From contig NZ_CP084463.1 in NCBI RefSeq assembly GCF_020405185.1, positions 2,914,001 to 2,978,000 of the forward strand: DNA of 64,000 nt, read 5' to 3'. Source of the DNA: Halomicrobium salinisoli (GTDB lineage: Archaea > Halobacteriota > Halobacteria > Halobacteriales > Haloarculaceae). This document shows positions 56,132 through 64,000 of the stretch, piece by piece. A model generated the notes under the pieces. That model did not search any database and had not been told where the DNA came from. It worked only from the letters and a program-made list of their open reading frames with translations. The translations under genes and the position numbers were made by a program. Position 1 is the first letter of the stretch, and each line of letters opens with the position of its first letter.

Positions 56132-56365
56132 CTACCGCGCGGTCCGACTGGCGTCCTTCTGCGGGAGGTACAGCACCAGGTAGCCGACGAAGAAGATGCC
56201 CACGACGCCCCCGAGTACGAGGTACACTGTCTGGTCGACCGCGGCCAGCGTCGTCGCTATCTCGTCGAAGGTCGCGATGGGGTCGGCCAGACCGAACGCC
56301 TGCACGTACGCGGCGATCGCGACGGCCGCCGCGAGCAACAGGTCGAAGACGTCGCGCTCTCGCAT
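56132..56365 (-). CDS. small two-helix membrane protein
   Basis: A 77-residue protein with helices at about residues 6-25 and 45-66 (VYLVLGGVVGIFFVGYLVLY) and a charged C-terminus. The ATG at 56365 is preferred over one at 56407, which lies at the edge of hairpin-repeat locus F. No function recognised. Confidence 0.6.
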   Translation of the reverse strand: MRERDVFDLLLAAAVAIAAYVQAFGLADPIATFDEIATTLAAVDQTVYLVLGGVVGIFFVGYLVLYLPQKDASRTAR

Positions 56366-56406
56366 CGGTGGCTCTCTCGTGGCGACGAAGTTAGTCTTGT
56401 TGCCCA

Positions 56407-56496
56407 CGAGGCCGACCGAAGGGAGGCCTCGGTAGAGCGAGCGGGGAGCGAAGCGACCCGTGAGCCGCGAGGTTTCTCCCTTCGGTCGGAACCTCG
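56407..56496. repeat. dispersed GNA-loop hairpin repeat, locus F
   Basis: Hairpin 56407-56431 (perfect 7-bp arms CGAGGCC/GGCCTCG around GACCGAAGGGA), the core GAGCGAAGCGACCCGTGAGC at 56446-56465, and hairpin 56468-56496 in opposite orientation (loop reads GACCGAAGGGA on the minus strand; 9-bp arms with one wobble). It lies directly after the RecJ-like gene stop on the minus strand. Confidence 0.8.
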
Positions 56497-56519
56497 AATA
56501 GCGAGCGGGAGCCTCGCCG

Positions 56520-58040
56520 TCAGTCCAGCTGCCGGGCGACGACGTCGTCGGCGGCCTCGACGAAGGTCGCTTCCTCGCCCGCGGGGACGGTCGCGCCGGC
56601 GGCGATGTCGTGGCCGCCGCCGTCGCCGCCGACGGCGCGGGCGGCCTCGCTCATCACGACCGAGAGGTCCAGGCCGCGGCCGACCAGCGGGCCGGTGCCG
56701 CGGGCCGAGACCTTCGTCTCCTCGTCGTCCTTGCTGGCGAACGCGATGATCGGTCTGTCCGAGTCGACGCCGTCGGTGCCCAGCGCCATCCCGGCGACGA
56801 TGCCGACGATGGTCTCGCGGACGGCGTCGCCGGCGTCGAACCACTGGACGTTGTCCTCACGGGTGACCCCCCGCTCCTGAACGAGCGACAGGCCCTCCGA
56901 GAGGTTCCGACGGTGGTTGGCCAGCAGGCTCCGGGCCCGCTCCAGCGCGCCGTCGCGGTCGCCCAGACAGACCGCCAGGCCGACGTCGGCCCGCTCGTAG
57001 CGCGCGGTGGCGTTCAGCAGGGTGGAGAACTCGCTGGCGTCCCGGAGTTCGGTGCCGACCGGTTCGGCGGTCAGCGTGTAGGTGGTACCCACGAGGGAAT
57101 CGATGTCGTCGGCGGGGACGCCGCGCTTGACGGCCCGCTGGACGAGGCCGCTGGCGACCGCCTGGCGCTCGTCGTCGTTCAGGTCCGCCCAGGTGCGCCA
57201 CTCGCCGTCGCGCTTGAGGTCGAGGCCCAGCGACTCCAGAAAGCGGACGGCGCCGGCCTCGTCGTTGGAGATGCCCGGGATGGGGACCTCCGTGGCGTAC
57301 TCGAGCAGTTTGGGCAGCGGCCGGGTCTGCTTGCCGTAGAGCGTGAGGTCGGTCCCCTCCGCGAGGACGCCCGCTTCGACGCCCTCCGCGACGATGCCCT
57401 GGTTCGCGCCGACGAGTTCGCCGCTGGTGGCCTGCATGTCGCCGACGGCGCCGACGACGGCCAGTCCGGCGAGGTCGCGGTTCCGGGGGTCGCCGTCAGT
57501 CCCCGCGGCGTCGCCGGCCGCCGTCGCGCCGCCATCTGTGGCCGCCTCGCCGCCGCCCTCCTCGGCGAGCGCCCGCCCGAGGACGTAGCTCGCGCCGGCC
57601 CCCGACAGCTCCGAGGCCCCGTCGATGCCGACCAGCAGCGGGTTGCAGTGGTACTCGAAGTCGGCGTAGCCGTCCGTCTCGTAGACGGCGTCGGGGTGGC
57701 AGTCCTCAGGTGCGGCGGGCTGGTGGTGGTCCGCGATCACGGCCTCGAAGTCGCCCGCGGCGACGTGCTCGGAGATGGCGTCCAGTTGCCCGCTGCCGAA
57801 GTCGGTGAACAGGACGGCGTCGTACTCGCGGGCCGCGATGGAGGCGATCTCCTCGGCGTCGAGTTGCTTCTTGAAGACCGTCTCGAAGGGCAGGCCCGCC
57901 CGCTCCAGCGCGGTGGCGGCGACGGCCGCGCTCGTCAGGCCGTCGGCGTCGATGTGCGAGGCAAGAAGCACCGCGTCGGCGTCGAGCAGCCGGCGGGCGC
58001 ACGCCCGTGCGCGGTCGTCGAGGTCGGGGACGGGTCCCAT
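56520..58040 (-). CDS. DHH-family phosphoesterase, RecJ/GAN-like nuclease
   Basis: A 506-residue protein. Metal-site motifs are SHIDADGLTSA (residues 28-38), Asp80 (FTDFGSG) and DHH at 104-106 (IADHHQPA). A DHHA1 domain with GGGHDIAAGA lies near residue 475. These are features of archaeal RecJ-like single-strand nucleases that can join the replisome (GAN type). A Gly/Ala/Asp low-complexity insert sits near residues 160-190. Leaderless promoter: minus-strand AGTTTATATC (58065-58074) is 30 nt upstream. Confidence 0.87.
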   Translation of the reverse strand: MGPVPDLDDRARACARRLLDADAVLLASHIDADGLTSAAVAATALERAGLPFETVFKKQLDAEEIASIAAREYDAVLFTDFGSGQLDAISEHVAAGDFEAVIADHHQPAAPEDCHPDAVYETDGYADFEYHCNPLLVGIDGASELSGAGASYVLGRALAEEGGGEAATDGGATAAGDAAGTDGDPRNRDLAGLAVVGAVGDMQATSGELVGANQGIVAEGVEAGVLAEGTDLTLYGKQTRPLPKLLEYATEVPIPGISNDEAGAVRFLESLGLDLKRDGEWRTWADLNDDERQAVASGLVQRAVKRGVPADDIDSLVGTTYTLTAEPVGTELRDASEFSTLLNATARYERADVGLAVCLGDRDGALERARSLLANHRRNLSEGLSLVQERGVTREDNVQWFDAGDAVRETIVGIVAGMALGTDGVDSDRPIIAFASKDDEETKVSARGTGPLVGRGLDLSVVMSEAARAVGGDGGGHDIAAGATVPAGEEATFVEAADDVVARQLD

Positions 58041-58123
58041 CGAGGCGACGTTCGCGCCTGCCCGGATATAAACTTCCGGTCGTGCGATCGGCCTTGCTCG
58101 CGGGCGGCCGCGCCCGCCCCGGC

Positions 58124-58876
58124 CTACTCGTGGTACGTGGGCGCCGCCTCCTCGACGGCGTCAGCGGCGAGCGCGTCGAAGTCGGCCGCCTCGGGCACGA
58201 CGTCGACCGCGACGCCGGCGTCCTCGGCGGTGCGGCGGGTCGGCTCGCCGATGGCGCCGACGACGGCGTCGTTCAGCCCGGCGACGGCCGCGTCCCGGAC
58301 GCCGCGATCGTCGGCGGCGGCCAGGAAGTGTGTCACGGTGAGCGACGAGGTAAACAGCGCGGCGTCCAGGTCGCCGTCGGCGGCGAGTTCGGCCGACTCG
58401 CCGGCGCTCTCGGGTCGGACCAGTCGGTAGAGGACCGTCTCGTGGACGTACGCGCCGGCGTCCTCGAGCCCGTCGGTCAACACGTCCGAGCCGTGGTCGG
58501 AGCGGGCTACCTCGACGCGGGCGCCCGCGGCGTCGTCCGCGAGGGCGTCGACGAGGCCCGTCGAGGAGTACTCCTCGGGCACCAGGTCGACGGAATAGCC
58601 GGCGTCTTCGAGCGCCTCGGCCGTCGCCTCGCCGATGGCACAGACCGACGCCTCGCCGGGGTCCCAGCCGGCCTCGGCGGCGAGTTCGACGCCCGTCTTG
58701 CTCGTGAGGACCACGTACTCGGCGTCCTCGCGAGGGGCGGCGCCGGTGGGTTCCACGGCGAGCATCGGATCGGGCACGGGATCGGCGCCGAGCGACTCCA
58801 GCAGTTCGACGGCCTCGTCGGTGCGCTCGTCGTCCGGGCGGAAGAAGGCCACCCGGAGGCGGGGCTCCTCACGCAT
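58124..58876 (-). CDS. hemD: uroporphyrinogen-III synthase
   Basis: A 250-residue HemD with the two-domain pattern EYVVLTSKTGVELAAE, CAIGEATAEALEDAGY and LFTSSLTVTHFLAAA. It closes and inverts ring D of hydroxymethylbilane to give uroporphyrinogen III. It is last of the hemC-cobA-hemD set; its ATG at 58876 overlaps the end of cobA. A GTG three codons upstream (58885) is an alternative start. Confidence 0.88.
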   Translation of the reverse strand: MREEPRLRVAFFRPDDERTDEAVELLESLGADPVPDPMLAVEPTGAAPREDAEYVVLTSKTGVELAAEAGWDPGEASVCAIGEATAEALEDAGYSVDLVPEEYSSTGLVDALADDAAGARVEVARSDHGSDVLTDGLEDAGAYVHETVLYRLVRPESAGESAELAADGDLDAALFTSSLTVTHFLAAADDRGVRDAAVAGLNDAVVGAIGEPTRRTAEDAGVAVDVVPEAADFDALAADAVEEAAPTYHE

Positions 58877-59669
58877 CGTCGTCACCTCCGTCAGCCCGGC
58901 TCTCGTCGCTCGCCTCGCCGTAGTCGGTCCGCAGGAACTCGATCACACGGTCGCGCTGGCCGGCCACCTCGCCGATGACGGTGATCGCCGGCGGCTCGAT
59001 GCCGGCCTCGTCGCGGACGTCGACGATCGTGTCGAGGGTCCCCGTCGCCACCTGCTGGCCGGGCCAGGTGGCCCGCTCGACCAGCGCGACGGGCGTGTCG
59101 GGGTCCATGCCGGCCTCCCGCAGCGCCGCGGTGTAGTCGGGCAGCTTGCCGACGCCCATCAGGACGACGATGGTGCCGCCGGTCGCCGCCAGCGCGTCCC
59201 AGTCGACCGCTGACTCCTCCTTGGTGGGGTCCTCGTGGCCCGTGACGAAGGAGACGGAGGAGGCGTGGTCGCGGTGGGTGACCGGGATCCCGGCGACCGC
59301 GGGGCCCGCGACGGCGGAGGTGATGCCCGGCACCACCTCGACGGGAATCCCGTTCTCGGCGAGGTGGACCAGCTCCTCCCCGCCGCGGCCGAAGACGGTC
59401 GGGTCGCCGCCCTTCAGGCGGACGACGTCCTTGCCCTCCTCGGCCAGTTCGACCATCCGGCGGTTGGTGTACTCCTGGGGCGTCCACTCACCGCCGGCGC
59501 GCTTGCCGACGTCCTCCCGCTTCTCCTCGGGGATCATGTCGAGGATCTCCGGACCGGGGAGCTTGTCGTGGAGGACGACGTCCGCGTCGTCGAGGAGCCG
59601 CTTCGCCTTGACCGTCAGCAGTTCCGGGTCGCCGGGACCCGAGCCGACGAGGGAGACGGTGCCCGTCAT
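58869..59669 (-). CDS. cobA: uroporphyrinogen-III C-methyltransferase
   Basis: A 266-residue SUMT with the N-terminal VSLVGSGPGDPELLTVKA, DVVLHDKL and VVRLKGGDPTVFGRGGEE motifs of the family. It methylates uroporphyrinogen III twice to precorrin-2, feeding siroheme, cobalamin and archaeal heme synthesis. It overlaps hemC by 4 bases and hemD by 8 bases. Confidence 0.92.
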   Translation of the reverse strand: MTGTVSLVGSGPGDPELLTVKAKRLLDDADVVLHDKLPGPEILDMIPEEKREDVGKRAGGEWTPQEYTNRRMVELAEEGKDVVRLKGGDPTVFGRGGEELVHLAENGIPVEVVPGITSAVAGPAVAGIPVTHRDHASSVSFVTGHEDPTKEESAVDWDALAATGGTIVVLMGVGKLPDYTAALREAGMDPDTPVALVERATWPGQQVATGTLDTIVDVRDEAGIEPPAITVIGEVAGQRDRVIEFLRTDYGEASDESRADGGDDDA

Positions 59670-60847
59670 TCCTCGCTCGTCTCCGCGGCCGTGGCCGCGT
59701 CGTCCTCGGCCGCCGCGCCGCTCTCGCGTTTGGCCCGCTCGATCAGCTCCCGGGCGCCCTGGTCGGCGAGGTCCCGGGCCAGCTCACGCGCGGCCTCGTC
59801 GTGGCGGTCGACGGGCAGGTCCCGCGTCAGCGACACCTCCTCCTCGCCGTCCCGCGAGAGGGCGCGGACCGTCGTCCGGACGACGCTGCCCTGCAGGACG
59901 GCGTAGACGCCCAGCGGGGCGACGCAGCCCCCGCCGAGCTCGCCGAGGATCGTCCGTTCGACCGTCGTCTCCGCGCGCGAGCGCGGGTGGTCCAGCGCGT
60001 CGTTGAGGTCCCGCGCCAGGTCGCCGTCGGCGGCCGTCACCGCCAGCGCGCCCTGGCCCGGCGCCGGAACGAACGCGTCCGTCGGCAGCGACTGGGCCTC
60101 GACGTGGTGGAGCAGGCCCGCCCGCTCCAGCCCCGCACGCGCGAGGACGATGGCGTCGTACTCGATCTCCACCTCGCGGCCCAGCGCCTGTCGCTCGATC
60201 TCTCGCAGGCCGCTGAACCACTCCTCGACGTCCCGCTCGTAGGGGAACTCCCAGTCGTCGGGGACCTCGACGTCCTCGGCGTCCTCCTCGGGCGAGTCCA
60301 GGGGCTCGCCGGCCGTCGCTTTGCGACGCTTCTCGGCCTCGCTGCGCTCCTCGTGTTCGGCCTGCAGGCTCGGCGCCAGTAGCTTCTCGATCCGGGTATC
60401 GACGTTGCCCCGCAGCGGCTGGACGTCCAGATCCGGCCGCTCGGCCAGTAACTGGGCCGTCCGGCGGAGGCTGGACGTGCCGACGGTCGCGCCGTCGGGC
60501 AGCTCGTCGAGGGTCTTCCCGTCAGGGGTGACCAGCACGTCGGCCGGGTCGGCCCGCTCGGGGACGGCCGCGACGACCAGCCCGTCGCCCTCGGTCGGGA
60601 CGTCCTTCATCGAGTGGACGGCCGCGTCCACGTCGCCCGCCTCGACCTTCTCGTCCAGGCTCCGGACGAACGCCCCGGTCTTGCCCAGCCGGTGGATCAG
60701 CTCGTCGCGGACCTGATCGCCCGTCGTCTCGACCTCGACGATCTCCACGTCGAACCGCCGACCGAGGGCCTCCTCGACGGCGGCGGCCTGGCGCAGGGCC
60801 AGGTCCGAGCCCCGCGTGGCCAGTCGCAGCGTCCGCGATGTACTCAT
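59666..60847 (-). CDS. hemC: hydroxymethylbilane synthase with a long charged insert
   Basis: A 393-residue HemC joining four porphobilinogen units. Family motifs are LRLATRGSDLALRQA, VHSMKDVPTE and GTSSLRRTAQL. The dipyrromethane cofactor Cys308 is in GGGCVAPLG. Residues about 156-228 are a highly charged insert between RGNVDTRIEKL and EYDAIVLARAGL, where other HemC proteins have only a few residues; this explains the length against the usual about 310. A TATA-like ACACTTTTC on the minus strand is about 28 nt upstream. It heads the tetrapyrrole cluster. Confidence 0.92.
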   Translation of the reverse strand: MSTSRTLRLATRGSDLALRQAAAVEEALGRRFDVEIVEVETTGDQVRDELIHRLGKTGAFVRSLDEKVEAGDVDAAVHSMKDVPTEGDGLVVAAVPERADPADVLVTPDGKTLDELPDGATVGTSSLRRTAQLLAERPDLDVQPLRGNVDTRIEKLLAPSLQAEHEERSEAEKRRKATAGEPLDSPEEDAEDVEVPDDWEFPYERDVEEWFSGLREIERQALGREVEIEYDAIVLARAGLERAGLLHHVEAQSLPTDAFVPAPGQGALAVTAADGDLARDLNDALDHPRSRAETTVERTILGELGGGCVAPLGVYAVLQGSVVRTTVRALSRDGEEEVSLTRDLPVDRHDEAARELARDLADQGARELIERAKRESGAAAEDDAATAAETSEE

Positions 60848-60933
60848 ACCCGTCCATCGGCGACGACCCCTGAAAAGTGTACAGATACGGGGTGGCCGTC
60901 CGGGCGAGCGGTCGCCGCAGTCGCACGACCGAG

Positions 60934-61479
60934 CTACCAGGGCTCGTCTTTCAGCCCCAGCGCGTAGGCGATACCGTTCGTCGCCAGGTGGAGTACCGGC
61001 GTGGCGATCAGGACGGCGACCAGCACCGGCAGCGTGAACGTCGAGACCGTCCAGTCGGGCGCGAACAGCGCCGCCAGCGCCAGCGCGCCGATCACGAAGT
61101 CCAGCTGGTCGAGCCCGGGGAAGGCCGCCCCGCGCTCCCGCCCGGATCGGCGCTTCAGAAAGGAGGCGCCGATGTCGCCGGCCATCGCTCCCAGCGCCAG
61201 GCCTAGCCCCGCCAGCACCGGGAACGCCGGCAGGTCCACGCCCAGCGCCGCGCCGACGGGCTCGACGGCGAGGTTGAGCGCCAGCGCCAGCGCGAGGCCC
61301 GCCAGCGTCCCCGCCGCCGTCCCGCGCCAGGTCTTGCCGTCGCCGAGCACCCGGCGCCCGTTCCACGTCCGGCCGCCGTCGATGGGCCGTCCCCCGCCGG
61401 CGAGGACGGCCGCGTTGTTCGGCACGTAGGCCGGCAGCATCGCCCACAGCGCCGTCGCGAGGACACCGAGCAGCGTCAT
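60934..61479 (-). CDS. carS: CDP-archaeol synthase
   Basis: A 181-residue polytopic membrane enzyme of the CarS (DUF46) family. It has [20 protein letters not shown] near residue 18 and [13 protein letters not shown], then [20 protein letters not shown]. It transfers CTP to unsaturated archaetidic acid to make CDP-archaeol, precursor of polar archaeal lipids including archaetidylserine, the substrate of the decarboxylase at 50.6 kb. TATA CGTTAAGC (minus strand, 61503-61510) is about 28 nt upstream. Confidence 0.93.
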   Translation of the reverse strand: MTLLGVLATALWAMLPAYVPNNAAVLAGGGRPIDGGRTWNGRRVLGDGKTWRGTAAGTLAGLALALALNLAVEPVGAALGVDLPAFPVLAGLGLALGAMAGDIGASFLKRRSGRERGAAFPGLDQLDFVIGALALAALFAPDWTVSTFTLPVLVAVLIATPVLHLATNGIAYALGLKDEPW

Positions 61480-61598
61480 GTGGCGGTGATGTGAGCGGGG
61501 GGGCTTAACGGCGGCGGACCGAGAGCCGCCGGGGCTCTCGATCGGTGACGGGCCGCCACCGAGCGGAATCTATCACAGTCTCCCATTCCGCCGTAATA

Positions 61599-61612
61599 TC
61601 ATATAAGAAAAA
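61599..61612 (+). promoter_or_regulatory. AT-rich promoter of the dockerin protein transcript
   Basis: ATCATATAAGAAAA stands out in a GC-rich context and fits an archaeal TATA box. It predicts a start near 61630, giving a leader of about 120 nt before the main ATG. The leader contains a 35-codon open frame. Confidence 0.5.
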
Positions 61613-61645
61613 TTTTGTCAGTCTGATACGGAACTATCGCTGCGT

Positions 61646-61753
61646 ATGCCCGATGATGACCGCCCTCGACGTGGCCCCCTGCGGGCTCCCACGACAGGGG
61701 CGAGACCGACGCACAGTGCGCGAACGACCCACGTGACGGGAGGGGACGAGTGA
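61646..61753 (+). CDS. possible 35-codon leader ORF coupled to the dockerin gene
   Basis: ATG at 61646 opens an Arg/Thr-rich 35-codon frame (MPDDDRPRRG start) ending in TGA at 61751-61753, which shares its last base with the ATG at 61753 (TGATG). It could couple translation of the main gene or be chance. No homology claimed. Confidence 0.25.
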   Translation: MPDDDRPRRGPLRAPTTGARPTHSARTTHVTGGDE

Positions 61754-63669
61754 TGGAGGGCGTCCGGCGCGGCCTGACCGCTGCCCTCGCGGTCCTGGCC
61801 GTCACTGCCGTCGCGTCCGCGGCCGCGTCGCCCGCCGCGGCGCAGGGCGCGGCCGACGTCCACGTGGACAGCGCCGTCGAGTACGACGGTGCCGTCGAGG
61901 TCGTTCTCTCGGAGAACGTCACCCGGGCGAGCGCCCGCAACGCGACCGTGACCGTCGACGGCCACGAGGTCGACGCGGTCAGCGAGGGATACGGCCCCTA
62001 CTGGTGGTTCACGCTCGATCGGGACGTCCCGGCGAACGCGAGCGTCGAGGTCGACTTCGGGAACGTCGTCACCGAGGACGGGACGGTCGCACGGAACGTG
62101 ACAGCGGACGTCGAGACGACCGGCGCTGTCGTCCGCGAGTACGGCGACGCCGACAGCCCCGACGAGGCCGCGTCTCTCTACCGCGGTGAGACCGTCGCGT
62201 TCGTCGCAGACGACCTGGACACGGACCTCACGGTCCGCGGTGACGGCGCCGCGATCGACGCGGCGACGAGGGGACTCGTGATGACGTACGATACGTCGCG
62301 GCTGGAGTCCGGTGAGACGTATGAGGTCACGTTCGACGGGGCCAGGAAGCAGTACGTCAACGCGTCGCGGCTGAACCTGACCGCGACCGCCGAGCCGTCG
62401 AGCGTCGAGCCCAACGAGACGGTCACGATCACCGCGACGGCGAACCGCGGCAACGCGCCCGTCGACGTTCAGGTCCGGAGCGACGACGCCGTGGTCGAGA
62501 CGGACCGGTACCTGGGGAGCGACCTACGGGCGACCTTCGAGTACAGGCCTCAGGAGCCAGGCGACTACACGGTGTCCGTCACCGACGTCGAGACGGGACT
62601 GACGGCGAACACGTCGCTAACCGTCGAGGCGCCGGACGACGGTCCCGAGGAAACGCCGGGCGACGCTCCCGCCGTTGAGAGCGCCGTCGAGTACGACGGC
62701 ACCGTCGAGGTCGTCTTCTCCGAGAACGTCTCCGCCGAGAGCGTCCGCGACGCCACCGTGACCGTCGACGGCTACGAGGTCGACGCGCTCCGGACGGGAT
62801 ACGGTCCGCACTGGGAGTTCGTGCTCGACGAGGACGTCCCCGAGAACGCGACGGTCCGTATCGACTTCGGGACCGTGGTCGCCCAGGACGGCGCGACCGC
62901 GCGGAACGTCACGACAGACGTCGACGTGTCGAGCGCCGTCGTCCGCGGGGGCGGCAACGCCACCAGCCCCGAGACCGCCGTGAACGTGACTCGGGGCGAA
63001 ACGATAGCGTTCGCCAGCGCGGTCCCGGACACGCGCGTCACGGTTCGCGGCGAGACTACCCTGATCCAGGCGTCGACGCGCGGGGACGCGTACCTGTACG
63101 ACACGAAGGCACTGGATCCGGGTCTCTACGAGGTCACCTTCGGCGAGAACGGGACGCAGTACTTCGCCGTCGAACCGCTGAACCTGACCGCGACCGTCGA
63201 GCCCTCCGTCGTCGAACCTAACGAGACAGTGACGATCGCCGCCGAGGCGAATCGCGACGACGAGCCGGTCGACATCGAGATCCACAGCGACGACACGTTC
63301 GTCACCACCAGTGGTGCGTTCGGGTGGGACGGCCGAGCGACCTACGAGTACAGACCCCAGCAGCCGGGTAACTACACGGTGACCGTCACCGACGCGCGCA
63401 CCGGGATCACCGCCGGCGAGTCCGTGGAAGTCCGTCAGGCCCCGGAGCCCCCGGCCAGCCCCGTCGCGAACGCCACGCCCACCGATCCCGACGGCGACGG
63501 CCTGTACGAGGACCTCAACGGCAACGGCGAGATCGATTACGACGACGTGGTGTCCTACTTCGAGAACGTGGAGAACGACGCGTTGGCCGACCACGTCGAC
63601 GCCTACGACTACAACGGCAACGGCGAGATCGACTACGCCGACCTCGTCGCGCTGTTCGAGCAGGTATAG
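61753..63669 (+). CDS. secreted duplicated beta-domain protein with C-terminal dockerin
   Basis: A 638-residue protein. It has a Sec-type signal peptide (residues 1-30, ending near ASPAAAQ). Two homologous modules of about 255 residues follow (about 40-292 and 310-562), each opening with SAVEYDG and SENV and containing TVTVDG, YGP and NLTATVEP/NLTATAEP segments plus many N-glycosylation sequons. A Pro-rich linker and a dockerin-like pair of EF-hand loops (about 578-638, DGDGLYEDLNGNGEIDYDD and DYNGNGEIDYADL) end the protein. Dockerins bind cohesins; no cohesin is seen in the window. The ATG at 61753 was chosen over the adjoining GTG; GGGAGGGG lies upstream. Confidence 0.82.
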   Translation: MEGVRRGLTAALAVLAVTAVASAAASPAAAQGAADVHVDSAVEYDGAVEVVLSENVTRASARNATVTVDGHEVDAVSEGYGPYWWFTLDRDVPANASVEVDFGNVVTEDGTVARNVTADVETTGAVVREYGDADSPDEAASLYRGETVAFVADDLDTDLTVRGDGAAIDAATRGLVMTYDTSRLESGETYEVTFDGARKQYVNASRLNLTATAEPSSVEPNETVTITATANRGNAPVDVQVRSDDAVVETDRYLGSDLRATFEYRPQEPGDYTVSVTDVETGLTANTSLTVEAPDDGPEETPGDAPAVESAVEYDGTVEVVFSENVSAESVRDATVTVDGYEVDALRTGYGPHWEFVLDEDVPENATVRIDFGTVVAQDGATARNVTTDVDVSSAVVRGGGNATSPETAVNVTRGETIAFASAVPDTRVTVRGETTLIQASTRGDAYLYDTKALDPGLYEVTFGENGTQYFAVEPLNLTATVEPSVVEPNETVTIAAEANRDDEPVDIEIHSDDTFVTTSGAFGWDGRATYEYRPQQPGNYTVTVTDARTGITAGESVEVRQAPEPPASPVANATPTDPDGDGLYEDLNGNGEIDYDDVVSYFENVENDALADHVDAYDYNGNGEIDYADLVALFEQV

Positions 63670-63741
63670 GGACCGACTGCCGCGCCGGACGCCACAGTGC
63701 CGCGTGCCAAACCTCTTGCCGCCGGAGTCCTCCCTTCCTGT

Positions 63742-64000
63742 ATGATTCCGCCACTCGCCCGGCGGTTCGTCGCCGGGGAGAGCGCCGCCGAAGTGCTGGA
63801 GCGGGCCCGTCAGTTGCAGGCCCGGGACGTGGGGACGATCTGTAACCGCCTCGGCGAGCACTACGACGAGCGCGGCCCGGCGGACGAGGACGCGGCGGCC
63901 TACTGCCGGCTCGTCGACGACATCGCGGACGCCGACCTGCGGGCCCGCGTCTCGGTCAAGCCCTCCCAGCTCGGCCTGGACGTCGGCGAGGACGTCTTCC
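63742..64000 (+). CDS. putA: proline dehydrogenase, N-terminal part
   Basis: The frame runs off the window after 86 residues. It starts MIPPLARRFVAGESAAEVLE and continues through YCRLVDDIADADLRARVSVK and PSQLGLD, which matches the N-terminus of single-domain proline dehydrogenases (FAD enzymes oxidising proline to pyrroline-5-carboxylate). The FAD-binding core lies outside the window. Confidence 0.78.
   Translation, partial: MIPPLARRFVAGESAAEVLERARQLQARDVGTICNRLGEHYDERGPADEDAAAYCRLVDDIADADLRARVSVKPSQLGLDVGEDVF

Noticed and set aside
61545..61736. 63-codon plus-strand frame starting [10 protein letters not shown]
   Set aside because: It spans the AT-rich promoter of the dockerin transcript, so it is unlikely to be translated.

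Overview
The window is chromosomal DNA of a halophilic archaeon (class Halobacteria), most like the Haloarcula/Halomicrobium group, although the genus is only an inference. The DNA is very GC-rich and most predicted proteins are strongly acidic. The protein families are typical of haloarchaea: DUF7344, bat-type HTH, DUF5783, CarS, CTP-dependent riboflavin kinase, archaetidylserine decarboxylase and wyosine synthase. Many genes have an archaeal TATA element 26-32 nt before the start codon, which indicates leaderless transcripts. I saw no rRNA, tRNA, transposase, integrase or CRISPR array.

Layout. 0-0.55 kb: end of the wyosine synthase gene. 0.9-3.6 kb: a multi-PAS histidine kinase. 3.7-9.7 kb: a complete mrpABCDEFG cation/proton antiporter operon. 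9.7-10.4 kb: two tandem paralogous small membrane proteins. 10.6-13.1 kb: riboflavin genes rbkR, ribB and arfA. 13.2-17.2 kb: an MFS carrier, a LarA-like nickel-pincer racemase/epimerase and a DUF1537 acid-sugar kinase. 17.4-25.1 kb: an ABC exporter, galactonate dehydratase, small membrane proteins, a sulfatase and an AglD/LPG-synthase-type membrane protein. 25.3-27.6 kb: three regulators and a lipoprotein. 27.6-31.2 kb: metY, metX and a ketopantoate-reductase-like gene. 31.3-45.9 kb: the cell-surface block, with a 1647-residue calcium-repeat surface protein coupled to a PQQ-propeller lipoprotein. It is divergent from a four-gene operon (membrane transglutaminase, DUF7269, DUF58, DUF7519), followed by DUF2270 and a convergent MoxR ATPase. 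46-47 kb: a Gln/Gly/Arg-rich repeat protein unlike the rest of the acidic proteome. 47.4-58 kb: small zinc proteins, an aminotransferase, archaetidylserine decarboxylase, bacterial-type NAD-dependent DNA ligase, a NifU-like protein, a methyltransferase and a RecJ-like DHH protein. 58-61.5 kb: hemC-cobA-hemD and carS. 61.6-64 kb: a duplicated secreted dockerin protein and the start of proline dehydrogenase.

The most striking observation is a dispersed hairpin family at six loci (0.6, 12.2, 47.8, 49.8, 50.9 and 56.4 kb). Each hairpin is arm, GA, N, C, three-base loop (mostly GNA), G, N', GA, arm'. The arms differ between copies but stay complementary, and the N/N' pair changes in a compensatory way (G:C, C:G, A:T). 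One locus lies in frame inside the archaetidylserine decarboxylase gene and adds about 44 residues. Another makes up most of a 55-codon open frame that overlaps the start of arfA. Other leads are the surface block (a possible transglutaminase/MoxR/DUF58 surface-protein system), the Gln-rich repeat protein with two palindromes before its start, and the LarA-like/DUF1537 pair.
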